From Trematomus loennbergii (taxonomy: Eukaryota; Chordata; Actinopteri; Perciformes; Nototheniidae): 64,000 bases of DNA. Shown piece after piece: positions 1 to 16,709 of this stretch. The translations under genes were made by a program, and so were the position numbers. The notes beneath the pieces were generated by a model. It ran no database searches, had not been told where the DNA came from, and worked only from the letters and a program-made list of their open reading frames with translations. The stretch spans positions 18,484,755-18,548,754 of the forward strand of contig JAAOOA010000127.1 of assembly GCA_012861695.1 (NCBI GenBank), read 5' to 3'. Positions within the stretch are counted from its first letter, which is position 1. Every line of letters starts with the position of its first letter.

Positions 1-1800
1 CATGAATACTTATTCACCTGACAAGAAAGATCAGACTAACCAAAAATAATGATGTTGGGGTCTTTTTTTTCACATTACATCCTTTTAGATTTTAATCACC
101 CCAAGTTGTATTTATACACATTGTAAAAGATGCCAGACAGGATAGTATGACAAGACAACATGATGGGGGAAACAGTCATGGGTGGAATGAGTAGGGTCAC
201 CAAACACACATCTTGCATATGTCAACAGCTGCAATAATAAATAGGCTGATGATTTGTAGCTTAGCTTGACACCAGTAAATGTTGTTAGCTTGTGTTAGTA
301 GCCATCTGTTTCTTAGCTGTGAGTCAGCGGCTGCGTACTCTCATGAAGATGATTCAGCCGGATGAAAGTGGGTGGGTTATTAAATGAAATTCTAATTGTT
401 ATTTTTTCCCCCTGATGATGACACACGTAAAATGTTGTGTAACGAACGATACGTTGTTAGCTGGCTCTTAGCTGAAGCCGCAGCCAGCTAGCACAAGCTG
501 CTAGTGGCTAGCGTAGCAACAAGCTATCCATGGCAACTTACCTTGGTCTTTATCTCGCTTAGAGTCCATCATGAGCAACTTTGCAAGATAACTTAACTAT
601 CGCAATAAGCGATGATTTTAACCAATGTGGTGGAAAGACAAGGCAGTGGTTGTTTTATGGAAATGTAAAACTGGCATCTGTCCTGAGGTGCAGTCAGGAC
701 ACGCTCACTGTACTGCTTTGCTGCAATAATAGGAGGCAGGTGGATTAAAGCCTGCAGTCCAGCATAATGCAGAGCATTAGTCTCATGCACTGTGAGAGAG
801 GGGAGATGAGGACGGGGCTGGAATATGTGTTACAGTATTTTTGTAGATGTTGTTTTCCGTGCAACAGGTTCTCAGGACTCAATTAAAAGTTTTGTTCTTG
901 TTATAGTATTGCCGAAAAGTATGATCCATAGAGGTTTGTTGTGGTAAGGCTGAGTCAATTCTGAATGAAAAGCCAATTAAGTGGTGATTACATCAATATG
1001 ATAAATAATAAATGAGCATGCAAAGTATTATCTATTCAGGGATTAAATAACCTACGAAAAGATGCATGTTTGGAAAGTGGGTTAATGGAAAGTATCTGGG
1101 GGTCAGAATCAAACTTTCTTGGTGTGGGAGTTTGCACCTGTAGGCACAATTAGCCAGAGATAGGAATTACTACGTTTATTTAGGCTCATGAAGTAGCCTA
1201 CTCATCAGTACAACCAGCGCCATATATGGCTCTGAGTACAACATAAGGCGACTTGCATTCTGAGTAGTTACTTCATGTAACAACTTGATATTATTTAATG
1301 TTTCTATTCCATTTCATATCATGCGGAGATGTTATATTTTTACATTATTTATGTGACATCCGAAGTAACCATACTTGGAAGAGTGAAAATCCGAATTGTA
1401 TTGACAATTAGGTATTTACTTGTTCTGTGGTGCATACAATACACATATAAGAGGAAACAAAAACACAGAGAAAGAAGGCTACACATTAAAGAACATTAAT
1501 AAAGAATATAAATAGAAAAATACAATAAAAAAGGATACAAAAAAATAGGCAACGTAAGCAAATGTTTAATATGATAATGTTGATGAGGGACTTGTATAAG
1601 CAAACAGTTGAACATATTTGTAAAAATGTAATTAGCCTACATTACAGTTTACTATCGTATTTTGGATATCCTTTTCACCAACATTAAGAAACTCCTGAAT
1701 CAAGAGAACACAGCCTCTTCATTACCAGAAGGTTCTAGTCCACGATGAGGTATTTTTTTTTTACCTGAGGCTGGGGTCCTATTGGTTTGCCTCCTGTGGA
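1..1800. other. Intergenic / upstream DNA of CIB2
   Basis: No protein domain, RNA gene or complete repeat was recognised here apart from the weak minus-strand exon candidate at 542-572. The sequence is AT-rich. The stretch 440-520 is full of overlapping TAGC/AGCT words, a low-complexity pattern common in teleost DNA. A T-run at 1751-1760 precedes the likely 5' UTR of CIB2. Confidence 0.4.
542..572 (-). CDS. Candidate first coding exon of an unidentified minus-strand gene (partial)
   Basis: On the minus strand two adjacent ATG codons (572-567) open a short frame reading MMDSKRDKDQ, which runs straight into a consensus donor (G|gtaagt, donor bases 541-536). The rest of the gene would lie to the left, mostly outside the window, and no further exon was found in 1-541. 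The start lies in a stretch somewhat richer in CpG than its surroundings, about 1.5 kb from and divergent to CIB2. The product is not recognised: 10 residues are too few to assign a family. It may simply be chance. Confidence 0.2.
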
Positions 1801-1847
1801 CAGCCGGTGCTTTAAGAGAAGCAGATCAGTTTGCAGCTCAACCTCCC

Positions 1848-2111
1848 ATGGCTACGACAAGACTGGACACGGCTCTTGTTCTCTTCATTTTTCACGTTTT
1901 TCCTGTTTTTGCTTCATTCTCTAGATTTACCAGTCATGGCGGACATCTCCAATAAGGACAACAACACCTACAACCTGCTTTAAGAGTTTGCACCGTGGCG
2001 GCATCCTGAGCGGAGACTCGGTCTTTGCCGCGGACCCCCTAAATGCCTTTCATTGAGAAAAGGCTTCGGACGTTCAGTGTTGTGAATGTGTACAAGCAAC
2101 AGATTACCTGA
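1848..2111 (+). promoter_or_regulatory. CIB2 5' leader with three upstream ORFs
   Basis: Three short ATG frames lie before the CIB2 start: 1848-1955 (35 aa, hydrophobic), 1936-1983 (15 aa, overlapping the first in another frame) and 2043-2111 (22 aa), which ends 5 bases before the CIB2 ATG at 2117. If the transcript begins upstream of 1848, scanning ribosomes would meet all three. The transcription start was not determined, so how many are in the mRNA is inference. Confidence 0.4.
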
Positions 2112-2116
2112 TTAAG

Positions 2117-5100
2117 ATGGGTAATAAACAAACGATATTTACTGACGAGCAACTTGATGCCTACCAGGTGAGCTTGCATGTATGTGTACCTGAAGCATGT
2201 TGGAATAGATCATTCATGCCAATATCCAGAATCAGAAAGTCATGTTAAAGCATAACATAAGTAATTATATTAAAGCACTATGCATACATCATTGTCATGC
2301 TTGTAAGTATTAATTGTGAGTGTTTAAAGGCCTAAGTGCATGCATTTTTCCATGATTATTTATTACTATTGAAAATTATTGTTATATTTCACTGTTTCTC
2401 TTTATTTCGAATAAGTCACACCTCGCAGTTTAACCCCATGTGTTTTGGATATAATTTTAGGTTTAACAAAAAAGCCTGAACATTTACATTTGTTATACAT
2501 ATCAGTTGGTTATAGTCTTCATCGATAATTGATTTGCAATAATCAATTTCCTACTGGTCAGCTTGGACTACTGTTTAAATATTTACAGTTTTGAGGGAGG
2601 ATAGCAGAAGGTTTTGATTTCATTGAGGATCTTGTGTTTGCTCTGCAACTATCTGAGAAGATCTGGCTCTCTGTTTCCTGTAACAATGATCCAAGTTTTC
2701 CTGGGAAGGAGAAACACATCTTTTTGTGCACAGGTTTATCATGTGATTAGGTGTGGACTCAATAATTGATGCCAAGCCTGTGAAACTCTACTCTAGGAGA
2801 CAGGTCACTTCTCAAGAGCCTCTCTGGTTACTCCTGCTGCTCCTTAAAAACCTTATTATTATTATACTGTTACATGTTTGACTTAGCTTCTGTCTTGGGC
2901 ATACATGTTTTCATCCTTTGTTTCTAGGATCAAATATAAGATTATACACCTAATTCAACCTCAAGACCTCATTGTGCTCTAATTACATTTTCTATAGGCT
3001 TTACTTATAATGTGGTCTATCGTGTTAGAGACTAGTTGGTTTTGATAATTACCTCACATAATGCTTTACATACATGATTATCATAACCCAAACATGCTAA
3101 GTAGTCCTGTTTGCCTTGAGTGGGTATTTGTCTCTAGAGATCAGCTGGCTCCGCTCTGCTTCTCCCACTCCGAGCACAGCTCAGACAGAGTGGATACAAG
3201 CAGAGATGTAAAGTGAGGTGGCTCCTGCAGGCCTGTTGGATAATGTGTGTGCCAACACGTGCATGTCAGACAACAGCAGATCATGTTGCCCTCGCCACAT
3301 CGTTCCTATTGCAAGTGGCCGGTGACAACACTCACACATGTCATCAAAAGAGACACTAGACACCTTGACTAGCGTTTACAGTAAAGGTAGTTCACGTGAC
3401 TCACAGAAGTGTCATTGAGAGGATTTCATAACATATGTAAATAGGTTTTGTCCCATAAACACTTGTCATACATGACATCATGCTTTTCTTATGTCATTGC
3501 AGGACTGTACGTTCTTTACCCGCAAAGAAATTCTTCGGTAAGACTATTATCAATTCTTCCTCTTGCTTCTGATGCATTGCTCACAGATGTTGTTGTTGGT
3601 TGTAAACCACCTGCTGTAGCCACAATATAGCTGACACACAATAATGTTACCACACGAATGTCTTTTATATCACTATGTTCCCTACTTGTTCTGTTGTAAA
3701 CATGAGCAGTGCATGTAATACTGTATACTAAATCACCATACATACTGTCATTACAAGGGAGTGTTTACAAAATATCACAGATTCAGAGTACATTTGGCTC
3801 CTGTTGGAGGAATTCAAAGTGTCTCACACGTTATGCCCTGCCAAGTCATCAGAGCAGACTGCTGGCCTCCTGGGGACCGAATGCTGAGACTGGTTTATAG
3901 GCAGCTGTGTTGTGTTTGGGAAATGTTCAAACAGGGGAAGATAAATAATAGTAGGTAAACATTTTAGCCCTAACAAGCTGAACTAAAGCCTTAACACATG
4001 CATTCCTTCCAATATATACAGTTCATTATTTATAGTTACTGTCGTATTTAGAGTATAACACAATTACATGTGTGTTGTTCGAGTAAGGGCTCATTTGAAT
4101 GATCAAATTACAATTCAAATGGGAATCAATCAATCTTGTCATTTTATGTGGTGTATGTTACTATTGCTATTGTGAAGTAGAAATATTGCATTTTGGCTTA
4201 GAGTTCAAATATAATTGAATGATCATCTTATACAGCCAATGTATTATCCTTTTACATCTTCCCATCAACAGCCTGCAGCATAACAGATAATGCAGACAAA
4301 TGTAATTACATGAATTGCACAGAATGTGCACTTATGTCCATGAAGATTGCTTTTACGTGAGATAAGTAAAAATCTTTACATGTTCAGCGTCACCTAAACC
4401 TTTGAAAGCCATGTTGACCTTTTGACTGGTGTTGTTTTCAGTGTCACATTTCTACCTCTTTCGACATGTGCAAACTCAACACTTACAAAAATATCAATCT
4501 ACTCTTCATGATTACATGAGGTATCATGATTCATTGGGCAGCATCATTTCTCTCTTCCCGTCACTCAGCCTGTTGATGACAGGCATAAATTAAACAAATG
4601 TCTTGCTTTTCTTATCAATGGAATTGGATAATAATGCTCATGTTTCAGTATCTTTTATCAGTGGTTCTAGATGTTGGAAGATAAATAGCTGCTTAAAGAA
4701 ATTAAATGCTGTTACTGAAGAATGTCTCAGTGTAACATTAGAAAAGGATGAAAGTGGCATGGAGGACTGTTGGCTCTGAATTGCCAAATCAGTACATGGG
4801 CAGTAAAGTTGTTGTTGTTTTTAAATGGCAGTAAGACAATGCAGTCATTTGTGTCCTGTTGTCTCACCTGTTATTGTCTTATAGAATTACACAAACTATC
4901 AAGAATTCATAATGGAAACAAATTAACAGGGTTGCTTGATTCTACGTTTTTTCATTTGTAAAGCAGAGGTGATCAAATGAGTACCGTACATCAATAGCCA
5001 CATTTCTTCAGCAGGGCTCTGTTAAATTAGAATTTCTTTTTTTCCCATTCAATTTCTCTGCATTTATGCTGCTTTTTCTCCTTTGTCTTCTTATTAACAA

Positions 5101-8056
5101 GCAGTGTGCATGTACATGTTCCTTTTCAGTGATATTGGCTTGACTTTGACTCTAATTTAGTTTCAGTGGACTGGAAATAGAATTGACAATCAGCAGAGGG
5201 CGTAATTGGGTCCTCCACTTTATGACCTTCATAAAACACTTCTTGTTTCTGTCTCCAGCTGCAGCGTTACAGAACAGTTACGTAACATAAAAGAAACATC
5301 TTTAAAGGTCATAAGGTCCAACAGATTTTACATTTCAGCCTTATGTCATATCTTAGCATTAAAACCAGATTATAAACATTCCAGGTTTTCTTAATCTTGT
5401 GTTTTTGGAAATAAAACATAATGTTAATAAGGCAAATGTACAGACCCTTTACCCCTAAAGCACTTTCCATCGTCATGGTACATTAAAACTGCAGGTTTAT
5501 TCGTTCATTTCTTGTGGAGTACCAATAAAATGTCATCAATTTGACAGGTTTACGCCAGTTTCCCTGCTGATTAATGTCTCTGCTCTGGCATCGCAGGTAC
5601 ACCATGACAAGATTAGTTAAAGGACAGAGTGAAAATGGGGTTGTAGGATAAGCCACTTTCCCAACATAATTATTTGATCATTCACACAGAGAGAACCGAA
5701 CAGGAGAGACAGTGAGAGGTTGGTTATGTCATCTTACTACATGAGTTGTGCTACAAATGTGTGTAAGCCCAAATCATATCCTGTTGGATAAATAAAGTGT
5801 TATCCTATCTTTGGTTTCAGGTGTGTGAAAATGCAAAGCTTGTTTTTTGGTAGTCAATTCTCTTTCCTAAATAACAGCACACTTGAAGCATAAAAATAAA
5901 TATAATTATGTTGAAAGTGTTTTTGTTTTCTTTATTCTAGATTGCACAGCAGATATCATGAATTGGCTCCACATCTCGTCCCCATGGACTACACCAACGA
6001 TCCTGACTGTAAACTGCCTTTAGCCTTAATAGTCAACATGCCAGAATTAAACGTAAGTCCTTCTTTACAGTACCTTATTATTGTCTATGTTGAAACTCTT
6101 TCCTAAAGGATCTGCCATACTTTGTTTTCCACCAGCAGTGTACATGTGTTTTGTTTAGTTATTTTGGATTGTGCGGTAAGGACAATAAAACAAATATGGC
6201 CCCCACAACTTATGTGGGCCAACACCTAATCAATAAACACTCTCCGTCAGAGGACAGAATTGATTTTTAACCATCAGCATCATGGATATGATTGCATTAA
6301 ACCACATTCTGTGAGATCATGAAAGTTAATGTGCCATGAAACGCTCAGCCTCTCCATACTGACGGGCACATCTTCTCCTATTTGAGGCCCCTGCCATTTG
6401 AAAAGAACATTCAGACAGTTTAGGAATGGCATGTTGCATTACCTTGCACCCACCTTTACCTTCACCTTTATCCTGCCCTCAAGTAACACACCATTTTTTA
6501 TGGAGTTCTTGTCCACTGAGATTTTAGCACAGAGACTCATAATGTGTTCTTCCTCTGGGCATAATTGGCTTTTGCCTGTAAATCTGTCACATGAGTGCAC
6601 GGCCTGTAAGGATGGAGAAGAGGAGGAGGGAGACCACTCAAGGCAGGATTCATTCATAAGACCAAGACAATACCCAAAGCACTCTACTGCTTCATTACCA
6701 TAAATACATTTGAAGTTTTTATTAGCTGTGTTGTGTTGATTGGACTGACTCATGCTGTGTGAAGTTAAAAACAGCATTGCCTTAGATGGCCTAAAAATGC
6801 TAACCATCCTCTGGGCAACAACTGTGCATATTGGTCGGAGGTAAAGAGTAAGTAAGATGTATAAAGGTAATAAATTACTGAGATTCCAAGTCTCTGCTGA
6901 TGTTCGCCCCTTCAGTTTGAATTTATTACAAGTTGTGTCAGCTAATTGCCTGTGATATCAATTCTTTAATTGCAGCTTGTGGTTGAGCAACCATGAAAAC
7001 AAATATTGGCTTCACCATAACAGTCAGCTTTTTTCAGTTGAAACCTGTGATCAGCAGAAAACACTTAACCAGTTTATACCTGATCATGTATGAAACCGAC
7101 AACAGCTTGTTAACATATGAAACCTATGGTTCTCTTAGGTTATTCTTTAAGATATTGATTTTCCATGTACTTCCATGTGTATCAACAGTCCCACTGATGT
7201 ATGTAAAGGTTGTCATCTCTTCTATCTGTAGGAAAATCCTTTCCGCAACAGGATCGTAGAGTCGTTCTCAGAGGACGGGATGGGGAACCTCAGCTTCAAT
7301 GAATTTGTGGACATGTTCTCAGTCCTCAGTGAAATGGCTCCTAGGGAACTAAAGGCCATATATGCCTTCAAAATATACGGTAATGACACATTCCAAAAAC
7401 ATTCAATTTGAATTGTTTGTTTACATCCAGAAATCAATGCCATTAATCTCTTCTTCTCACAGATTTCAATGTGGATAATTACCTGTGCAAAGAGGACCTG
7501 GTAAAGACTTTGAATAGGCTGACGAAGGAGGAGTTGACTCCTGAAGAGGTGGTGCTGGTGTGCGAGAAAGCCATCGAGGAGGCGGATTTAGACGGAGACA
7601 ACAAACTCTCCTATGCTGACTTTGAAAACATGATTACCAGGGCTCCAGACTTTTTAAGGTGATTAAATGTACCACACTAAAGAAAAAGCATGTCTTGTTT
7701 TGAGGATTTTTTCAATATAATGTGTGCACCTCATTCTACATTACAAGCTGTAAGCCTTTAAAATCATTATCCCTCATGCTGCAGTGCTCTGAGCTGTTTG
7801 TCTCTGGTTACTCAGTATTCAAACCCCAGATGGCTGTTAATCATGTTCATCGTTTAACTGCCAGTTTATCACTTTAATCCCGAGCCACCACTATGTACAT
7901 TCATTTATATGCAAATGAACTCACCACTCACTGTCCCCACTGAAATGCTGAACACATCTCTCCCTGATTCCTGTGAGTCAGTTTGTGTGCATGCACTATG
8001 AGTAATCCTGTCTCATATTGTCTTTTTTTTCCAGTACCTTCCATATACGAATCTGA
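2117..8056 (+). CDS. cib2: Calcium and integrin-binding family member 2 (CIB2), 6 coding exons
   Basis: Coding exons are 2117-2167, 3503-3537, 5941-6052, 7232-7379, 7463-7658 and 8035-8056. All have GT-AG borders and matching phases, and they sum to 564 nt, or 187 aa plus stop, the exact length usual for CIB2. The protein starts MGNKQT, an N-myristoylation signal, and ends STFHIRI, the conserved CIB tail. It has four EF-hand folds, of which the last two keep canonical loops: [12 protein letters not shown] (residues 116-127) and [12 protein letters not shown] (157-168). The first two lack full ligand sets, as in the family. CIB2 binds calcium/magnesium, integrin alpha tails and TMC1/2 and is needed for hair-cell mechanotransduction (human DFNB48 deafness gene). 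The residues MPELNENPF and IVESFSEDG favour CIB2 over CIB3. An AATAAA at 8814-8819 is the likely polyadenylation signal. Neighbour SH2D7 lies tail to tail. Confidence 0.95.
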
Positions 8057-8813
8057 GAGGGCAACGTGGAAGGTCAAAGGTCGGCAGCGTTGTGAACCTC
8101 AGGATTTTAGCTGCACCTGTCCTAGCCACAGCACAGTGCCTGTCTCCCACTCCAATGGTCAAACAAATGTTTGCAATCAGTTAATTAGCAGTAAAGGATA
8201 TTAGTGGATACATTTGCAAGGACACAGAATTTTTTTATTGCAAATGAAAATGTATTTTCCTTTTACCAGCTATAAAAGGGCTTGGCAAGGACTGGTCTCT
8301 TGTTGGAAGAAACAGACTATTCTTTCCACATTTTAAAGTTAAAATAATATAAATTAAACAAGTCTGTAATGAGCCAGACTCTGTATTAATGCATATTAAG
8401 CTCAGTCAAGAATGCATAAAATGCTCATCTACCTATCTTGTACATGAGATACAGAATATATATAAATTCTTCCTACAATGACACACAACATATTTAGTGT
8501 TTATAAGGTTAAGGGCAAAGCTTGAAGTGAATAAAAGCACAGCATTGGCATTAAGGGCATCCAGATATTTTATATGCAATATTTGTACATGCAGTGTGTT
8601 GCTTTTAATCATTTGGGGTTGTGTTTTTGCTTGTGGAGCTGATCACGACAATCATATCTTACTGTTTTTCAGATACATGAAGGGCTCTGTCGTCTGAACA
8701 AATGTTGGTAGCTTTTTCTGCTTCAGCCATTATCACAAGATAACAAATACAGCCATCTTTTGGATATACATGTTACAGTATTTTATGTGACTTCAGGTAT
8801 TTGTCTTACTTTT

Positions 8814-8819
8814 AATAAA
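8814..8819 (+). terminator. Polyadenylation signal AATAAA, CIB2
   Basis: AATAAA is followed by a T-rich stretch (8821-8850) about 760 bases after the CIB2 stop. This is a normal spacing for a 3' UTR, with no better signal between. Confidence 0.55.
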
Positions 8820-8839
8820 TGTTTTTTTTTCTGTCTTGA

Positions 8840-10835
8840 TTTTTTTGTATGTGAATGCATTTGTGAGGTTTAGTCTTGTACCGAGAAAAGCATGAAATAA
8901 TACTTAAACACAGGAGCTCTTACTGTTTCTAAACCAAAAACAAACCATTTCAAGTAAAAGGCCTGACCTGAGTTCATTAATATCCCGTCCATATATCCAT
9001 CTATCTTAACCCACCCACCCATGATGATCAAAGAGCGTGCACAGTAAAGATGAGGAAATGACTGCGCCTCTGCATAGCCCATCATATAAGCCTTAATAAC
9101 TTGTTAAGCAGGAAGTGGTAATTAGGAGTGAGCTGTGTCAGCAAGCATGATAACATCCTGCACACATAGTTCAATTAAACCAGAAAGCTGCAGGGAATGG
9201 TCATGTTGACTGATGATTCCTGTGTCTGTATGTGACAATTTTGCAACATGTGGAGTGCCATGTTGTTTCAGTACAGCATGTTTTCAGCTCAGCTTGTAGC
9301 AGTGAGTCATACTGTGCAAGTGGATGTTGGGCAGCCATGCAGAACATTGTGTTTTTCCTGCTAAGAGTCACGTCTGGGTCGTCTTTACACCTTTGTGCAA
9401 TAGCTGCAAAACGTTTTTTGTTTTTTGAAACCTACATGTATAGAGACCATCCAAACTCAAGTGTGTTTTGAGGCAATATAATTTCCTGTTAGCGAATGGT
9501 AATAACAAATGCAACAAGTCGATTGTTCAGACTTGATCTTATGTGTTATATTTATATATGGTTATAGCAGACAAAAAAAATAACATGCATACAGATCAAC
9601 ACCAAAATATAATTGTACTGAATATAGCTACATGGTGGATGGTGTTCTCATGCACACTGACAGCTATGAAACATAGGAAAAAGTTAATATTAAGTGTCTT
9701 CATTCACCTAAAAAGGGGAATACATTGAAGTCAGTTAAACAGTGTGCAGTCATCAGAGCAGCCGGTTAATTCCCCCATTATCTCCAGTTGCTTTTATGAG
9801 GGCAGCATTGAATATTCAGGGTAATACAGTGCTGATTGTGTGGCTCCATTAATTACTGGTCTCACAGAGAACATCTGTTTAATTATGATTCCAGCTGAGA
9901 AGCTTCTGGTGCAATGTGATACTGGAGCTGTAAAGCAGCCGTAACTGTACGCAACTGTTCCTGTAAACAGACAGTGTGTGAAACTCACACATTTCACTCA
10001 ATGGGATCTTGTCTGTTTTAATTTGATGTGATTTAAGGTTATTCCTTAGGCTGGAGGTCTGACTGCTCAATGCTACTGTGTCATGTACCAATATTTCCTG
10101 CATTGCTACTTTTTCTTAAGATTGTGGTGTTTTAACCCTACCAATTATTTTATATATAAGCAGTATAAGAAATTAATTGATTATATATTTTTTCTTTTTT
10201 TAAACCATTACGTACTGAATATAGTTACAAATAGTTTCAAATCTACCCGAGAGAGATTTGTTAACAGATACAATTCATGTTCATATAAAATGTGTTTATA
10301 CGGTGTTATCAATCATCACTGTATTGAAAATCTCTTCACCACAGCATCGCAAAATTGTACAGTATGATAGAAATTAGGGTATAGGTTTTCCCTTTTTTCA
10401 TATCTCCTACTGAACCTAGTGCATGTGTCATGTCAGAGTTATTCCCAGGTGCAGAAACCCAATTATTCAAAATAGGGCACTGATCACATCTAGCTTTTGT
10501 GTTTTTAAGAATATGTCAATGTATAATCTTTATCTAAGAGTTTGAAGGAATATGTTAGGAATGTCCAAATATTGTTTGCCTTCGGAAATGTTTTATTTTA
10601 TATTGGGTTAAAAATATCCTGGTGCGTTTCCTCACTGGCATTGGAAACTGATCATGAAACACATTCGAGTTGCTGCCGTACACATGTGTTTGTAATCTGC
10701 ATGCAAATAAAGTTTCCTGTCAGTGAAGTGCAACATTGATGGGAGCAGCCTATAGTCAAAATATGTTTGAAGATCAGTAGGAAACACAGTACACCTTTTT
10801 TCTCTAGGAAAATAATGAGTTTTCTTTTGCATGTG
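8840..10835. other. Intergenic DNA between CIB2 and SH2D7 3' ends
   Basis: AT-rich sequence between the convergent 3' ends. No domain-bearing reading frame, RNA gene or complete mobile element was recognised. The short open frames are not supported by splice context or codon bias. Confidence 0.5.
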
Positions 10836-10838
10836 TCA

Positions 10839-10844
10839 TTTATT
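10839..10844 (-). terminator. Polyadenylation signal AATAAA (minus), SH2D7
   Basis: TTTATT on the plus strand reads AATAAA on the minus strand, 238 bases beyond the SH2D7 stop at 11082. No other gene ends here on that strand. Confidence 0.5.
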
Positions 10845-11081
10845 CAAATGTGGTGTAGACAAAAATAAATAGACTACAGTGTTTCTTTAAATAAATAGAT
10901 TTGAAATACAAATTACAGAATATGTCATTGATTAAACTATGCACATGAGGGCCCAGGTTGAACATATTACAAATATTCTTCACAGAGTGAATGTAAGGCA
11001 GGACCACTGTAGTGTAGAGAAAGTGGGTGAACATTTCATCAGTAGTTGGCAAGGTAAGCTCTTCACCATTTCCTCTTGACT

Positions 11082-14217
<3,136 letters not shown>

Positions 14218-16500
14218 TTCAGCAAACGTTAAAAAGCTCCTCTCAATGTCTGTCAGCCGTTGATCTCAAACAGAAGGTCTTCTGAGGGAGTATAACTGTA
14301 CATGCGAGATATAGACTGATGACATTTACAATTACACACATTTTTCCACCGACTTGGAAAGCGTTTCCGCTTTGCATGGCACAACACAGTTCATACAGCT
14401 CATTTGCATGTCACATACGTCTAAGGCCCCTCTGAACAAAGCAGGAGCTTCCTGAAGAGAAATGGAAAGTAAGCTGTGCAGAAACTGTGGTTTCTGTGCA
14501 CACAAGTGTGTTGGTTTGCAAGAGGAGATGCTTTACCCACAGACTGTCTGATTGTGGGAAATACGTTGCGTCAACAGTTTTCTGACATGGGCTGGCAATG
14601 AACTCAGATCAAAGCTCACAAAGCAGGAGCAAATTAAAAAGAATGGACATGTTTGGGAAAATTCAGAGATTTAAGAGGGCATGGAAAAAACTCTCATAAT
14701 ATGACAGATTTCCCAGCATGGTTTTTAAGGTTGTTGTTGAATGGCTAACTCATTACTCCCAGGGACAAGACAGTCCTCATGAATCATGTTTCTGTTGGTT
14801 TCTGCTCAGTGGTGAGCTGTAAGAAGTCCCTGTGGGGGAGAGACAATAACCGAAAAGAGTCTGTGTCATCGTGAGCGGGATGAGCCGGAGATCTCAGCAC
14901 TTATTAACAATAACATTTCTCCTGTGCTCTGATCTCAGGAAATATACCGCCATCTTTTCCAGATAATTGAACTTGTCTCTGAAAGTGTGATCAATGTGGT
15001 TCTGAATGTCTACTGAGTTTCCTGCTATTTTAATATAATGGAAATGTTTGCCAACGTTTGCCCTACATGTGAACTGTTATGTTCCATGTATGATTAAGTA
15101 TTGCTACAGTACAACGGTGTAGAATTTCAACATCATCACAACAGCGCTGTCTTTGTGAGTCACTATGTGCTCCTTTGGGGGTGTTAAGAGGATTGAGGTC
15201 AAATGTTATCACTGTTTCCGTGCTTGTAAAGATTCAATATAACATGCATATCATACCTTAACAGTGTGATCAGCTTATCTTATCTACATCAGGTTTGAGG
15301 TAATATATACAAGGAAGAGCTATCACACCAGACAAAATATATTTATCAGTGTTCTGGAGACATACCTATGAGAGGGATGTGGGCTTTCTAAAGGTCACGA
15401 GACAGTTGTTGTTGGTTAAATGTCAATACATCAAAACTTTCACCTTTAAATCTGAGTGGAAAACATGCATCCCACAAATAACAACTTCTCAGTGAGCCAA
15501 AGTTCAATCTGACAAATATAATCATGTCACTTGTAGCAAAACACAAGTTGCACACTTGTCAAAAGGAACAATTATATACATATATCTAAGCACAAGACCA
15601 GTCATAGCACGTTCATGTCTAACCATCAATCAACCTGTTTAACCGGGTGTTCATTTCTGCAGCTCCAAAAGTTAACTTGGAGCCCCCAACCAGACACACT
15701 GTTCTGTTATAGCCCTCTGTTTTATATGGGTCTCTCTGTGAATAACATATAGTTAAGTGCATGTTAGCATAACAGATTATACATTAAAGGTGATAAAATA
15801 TATGTAGACAGGAGTGATTTATGGATCAATGTTGCTCCTACAAAGAATAGATGTATAGTTATTTTTGTTTTCTTTAGTAATCTACTTACAGCGATACACT
15901 GTTGTAGGTATTGAACTTTTATTGAACTGTTACCACTGCATACTTTGGATGGAAATGTCCATTGTTCTCTTTTTCTGTGCCTCAATTGGATTGGTGACAG
16001 GACAGGTGACAGTTAAGAGACAAGTTGTAATATAGATTAAACTCCCCAAAAGTATATAAATCAAACACATTTTCTTCCCATAAAGTTAATGTTACTGTAT
16101 GTTATTGCATCAGTAAAACTAATAGAATATTATAATAACGTTATAAAGACAGGACCCATTCTGCTTAACAAGTATTTTCTACTTAAGGTATGTTTTACTG
16201 ATATTTTAATTGCAAAACCTTTATTTGCTATTAAGATTTGCAGTAGTTCTGATTTGCAATGCATGCTGTATATAAAAGGCTCTTTGGGGGAATACCATGT
16301 TTAAAATACAAAGAGTAGAACCCGGTTTCAACAAGTATTTGTATGTCATTAAATAGCTCTAATTTTGAGGATTTTTCAGTACTGTATCTGCAGTTATGGG
16401 AATTTTAGCTTGGCAATTTTATAAATGTAATACATCTTTATTTTAACACCAGAAATGTGTTGTGTTTTCGTTTACTTCTACTATACAGTAGATTGTTGTA
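14218..16500. other. Intergenic DNA between divergent SH2D7 and TBC1D2B
   Basis: About 2.3 kb between two genes transcribed away from each other, so it should hold both promoters. No TATA box or conserved block stands out except the motif near the TBC1D2B start at 16607-16620. No coding or mobile element was recognised. Confidence 0.4.
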
Positions 16501-16606
16501 ATCTGTAACAGTGAAAGCATCTCAGGTTGCACATCTGGTCCAACAGCACCACCCTGCGTAACTGCTGCCTCATGCACAATCACAACCACGTACCCATTGA
16601 CACAAA

Positions 16607-16620
16607 ACTACATCTCCCAG
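16607..16620 (+). promoter_or_regulatory. Possible ZNF143/SBS-type promoter motif upstream of TBC1D2B
   Basis: The sequence ACTACATCTCCCAG resembles the vertebrate SBS promoter element (ACTACAAYTCCCAG) bound by ZNF143. It lies 90 bases before the TBC1D2B ATG, the typical distance for this element close to transcription starts of broadly expressed genes. It is a motif match by eye only. Confidence 0.4.
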
Positions 16621-16709
16621 GCTCCTCTCTTTAAGGGGCAGGCAGTCATGCGGATGGAAACAGGAGTGGGCATCCGCTGCGCTGCACGAAGAAGAAACTT
16701 TGAGGAAAG

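Noticed and set aside
6439..6807. 122-codon minus-strand frame in CIB2 intron 3
   Set aside because: No homology recognised, repetitive Ser-rich and Lys-Val segments, and overlapped by an equally open frame on the other strand.
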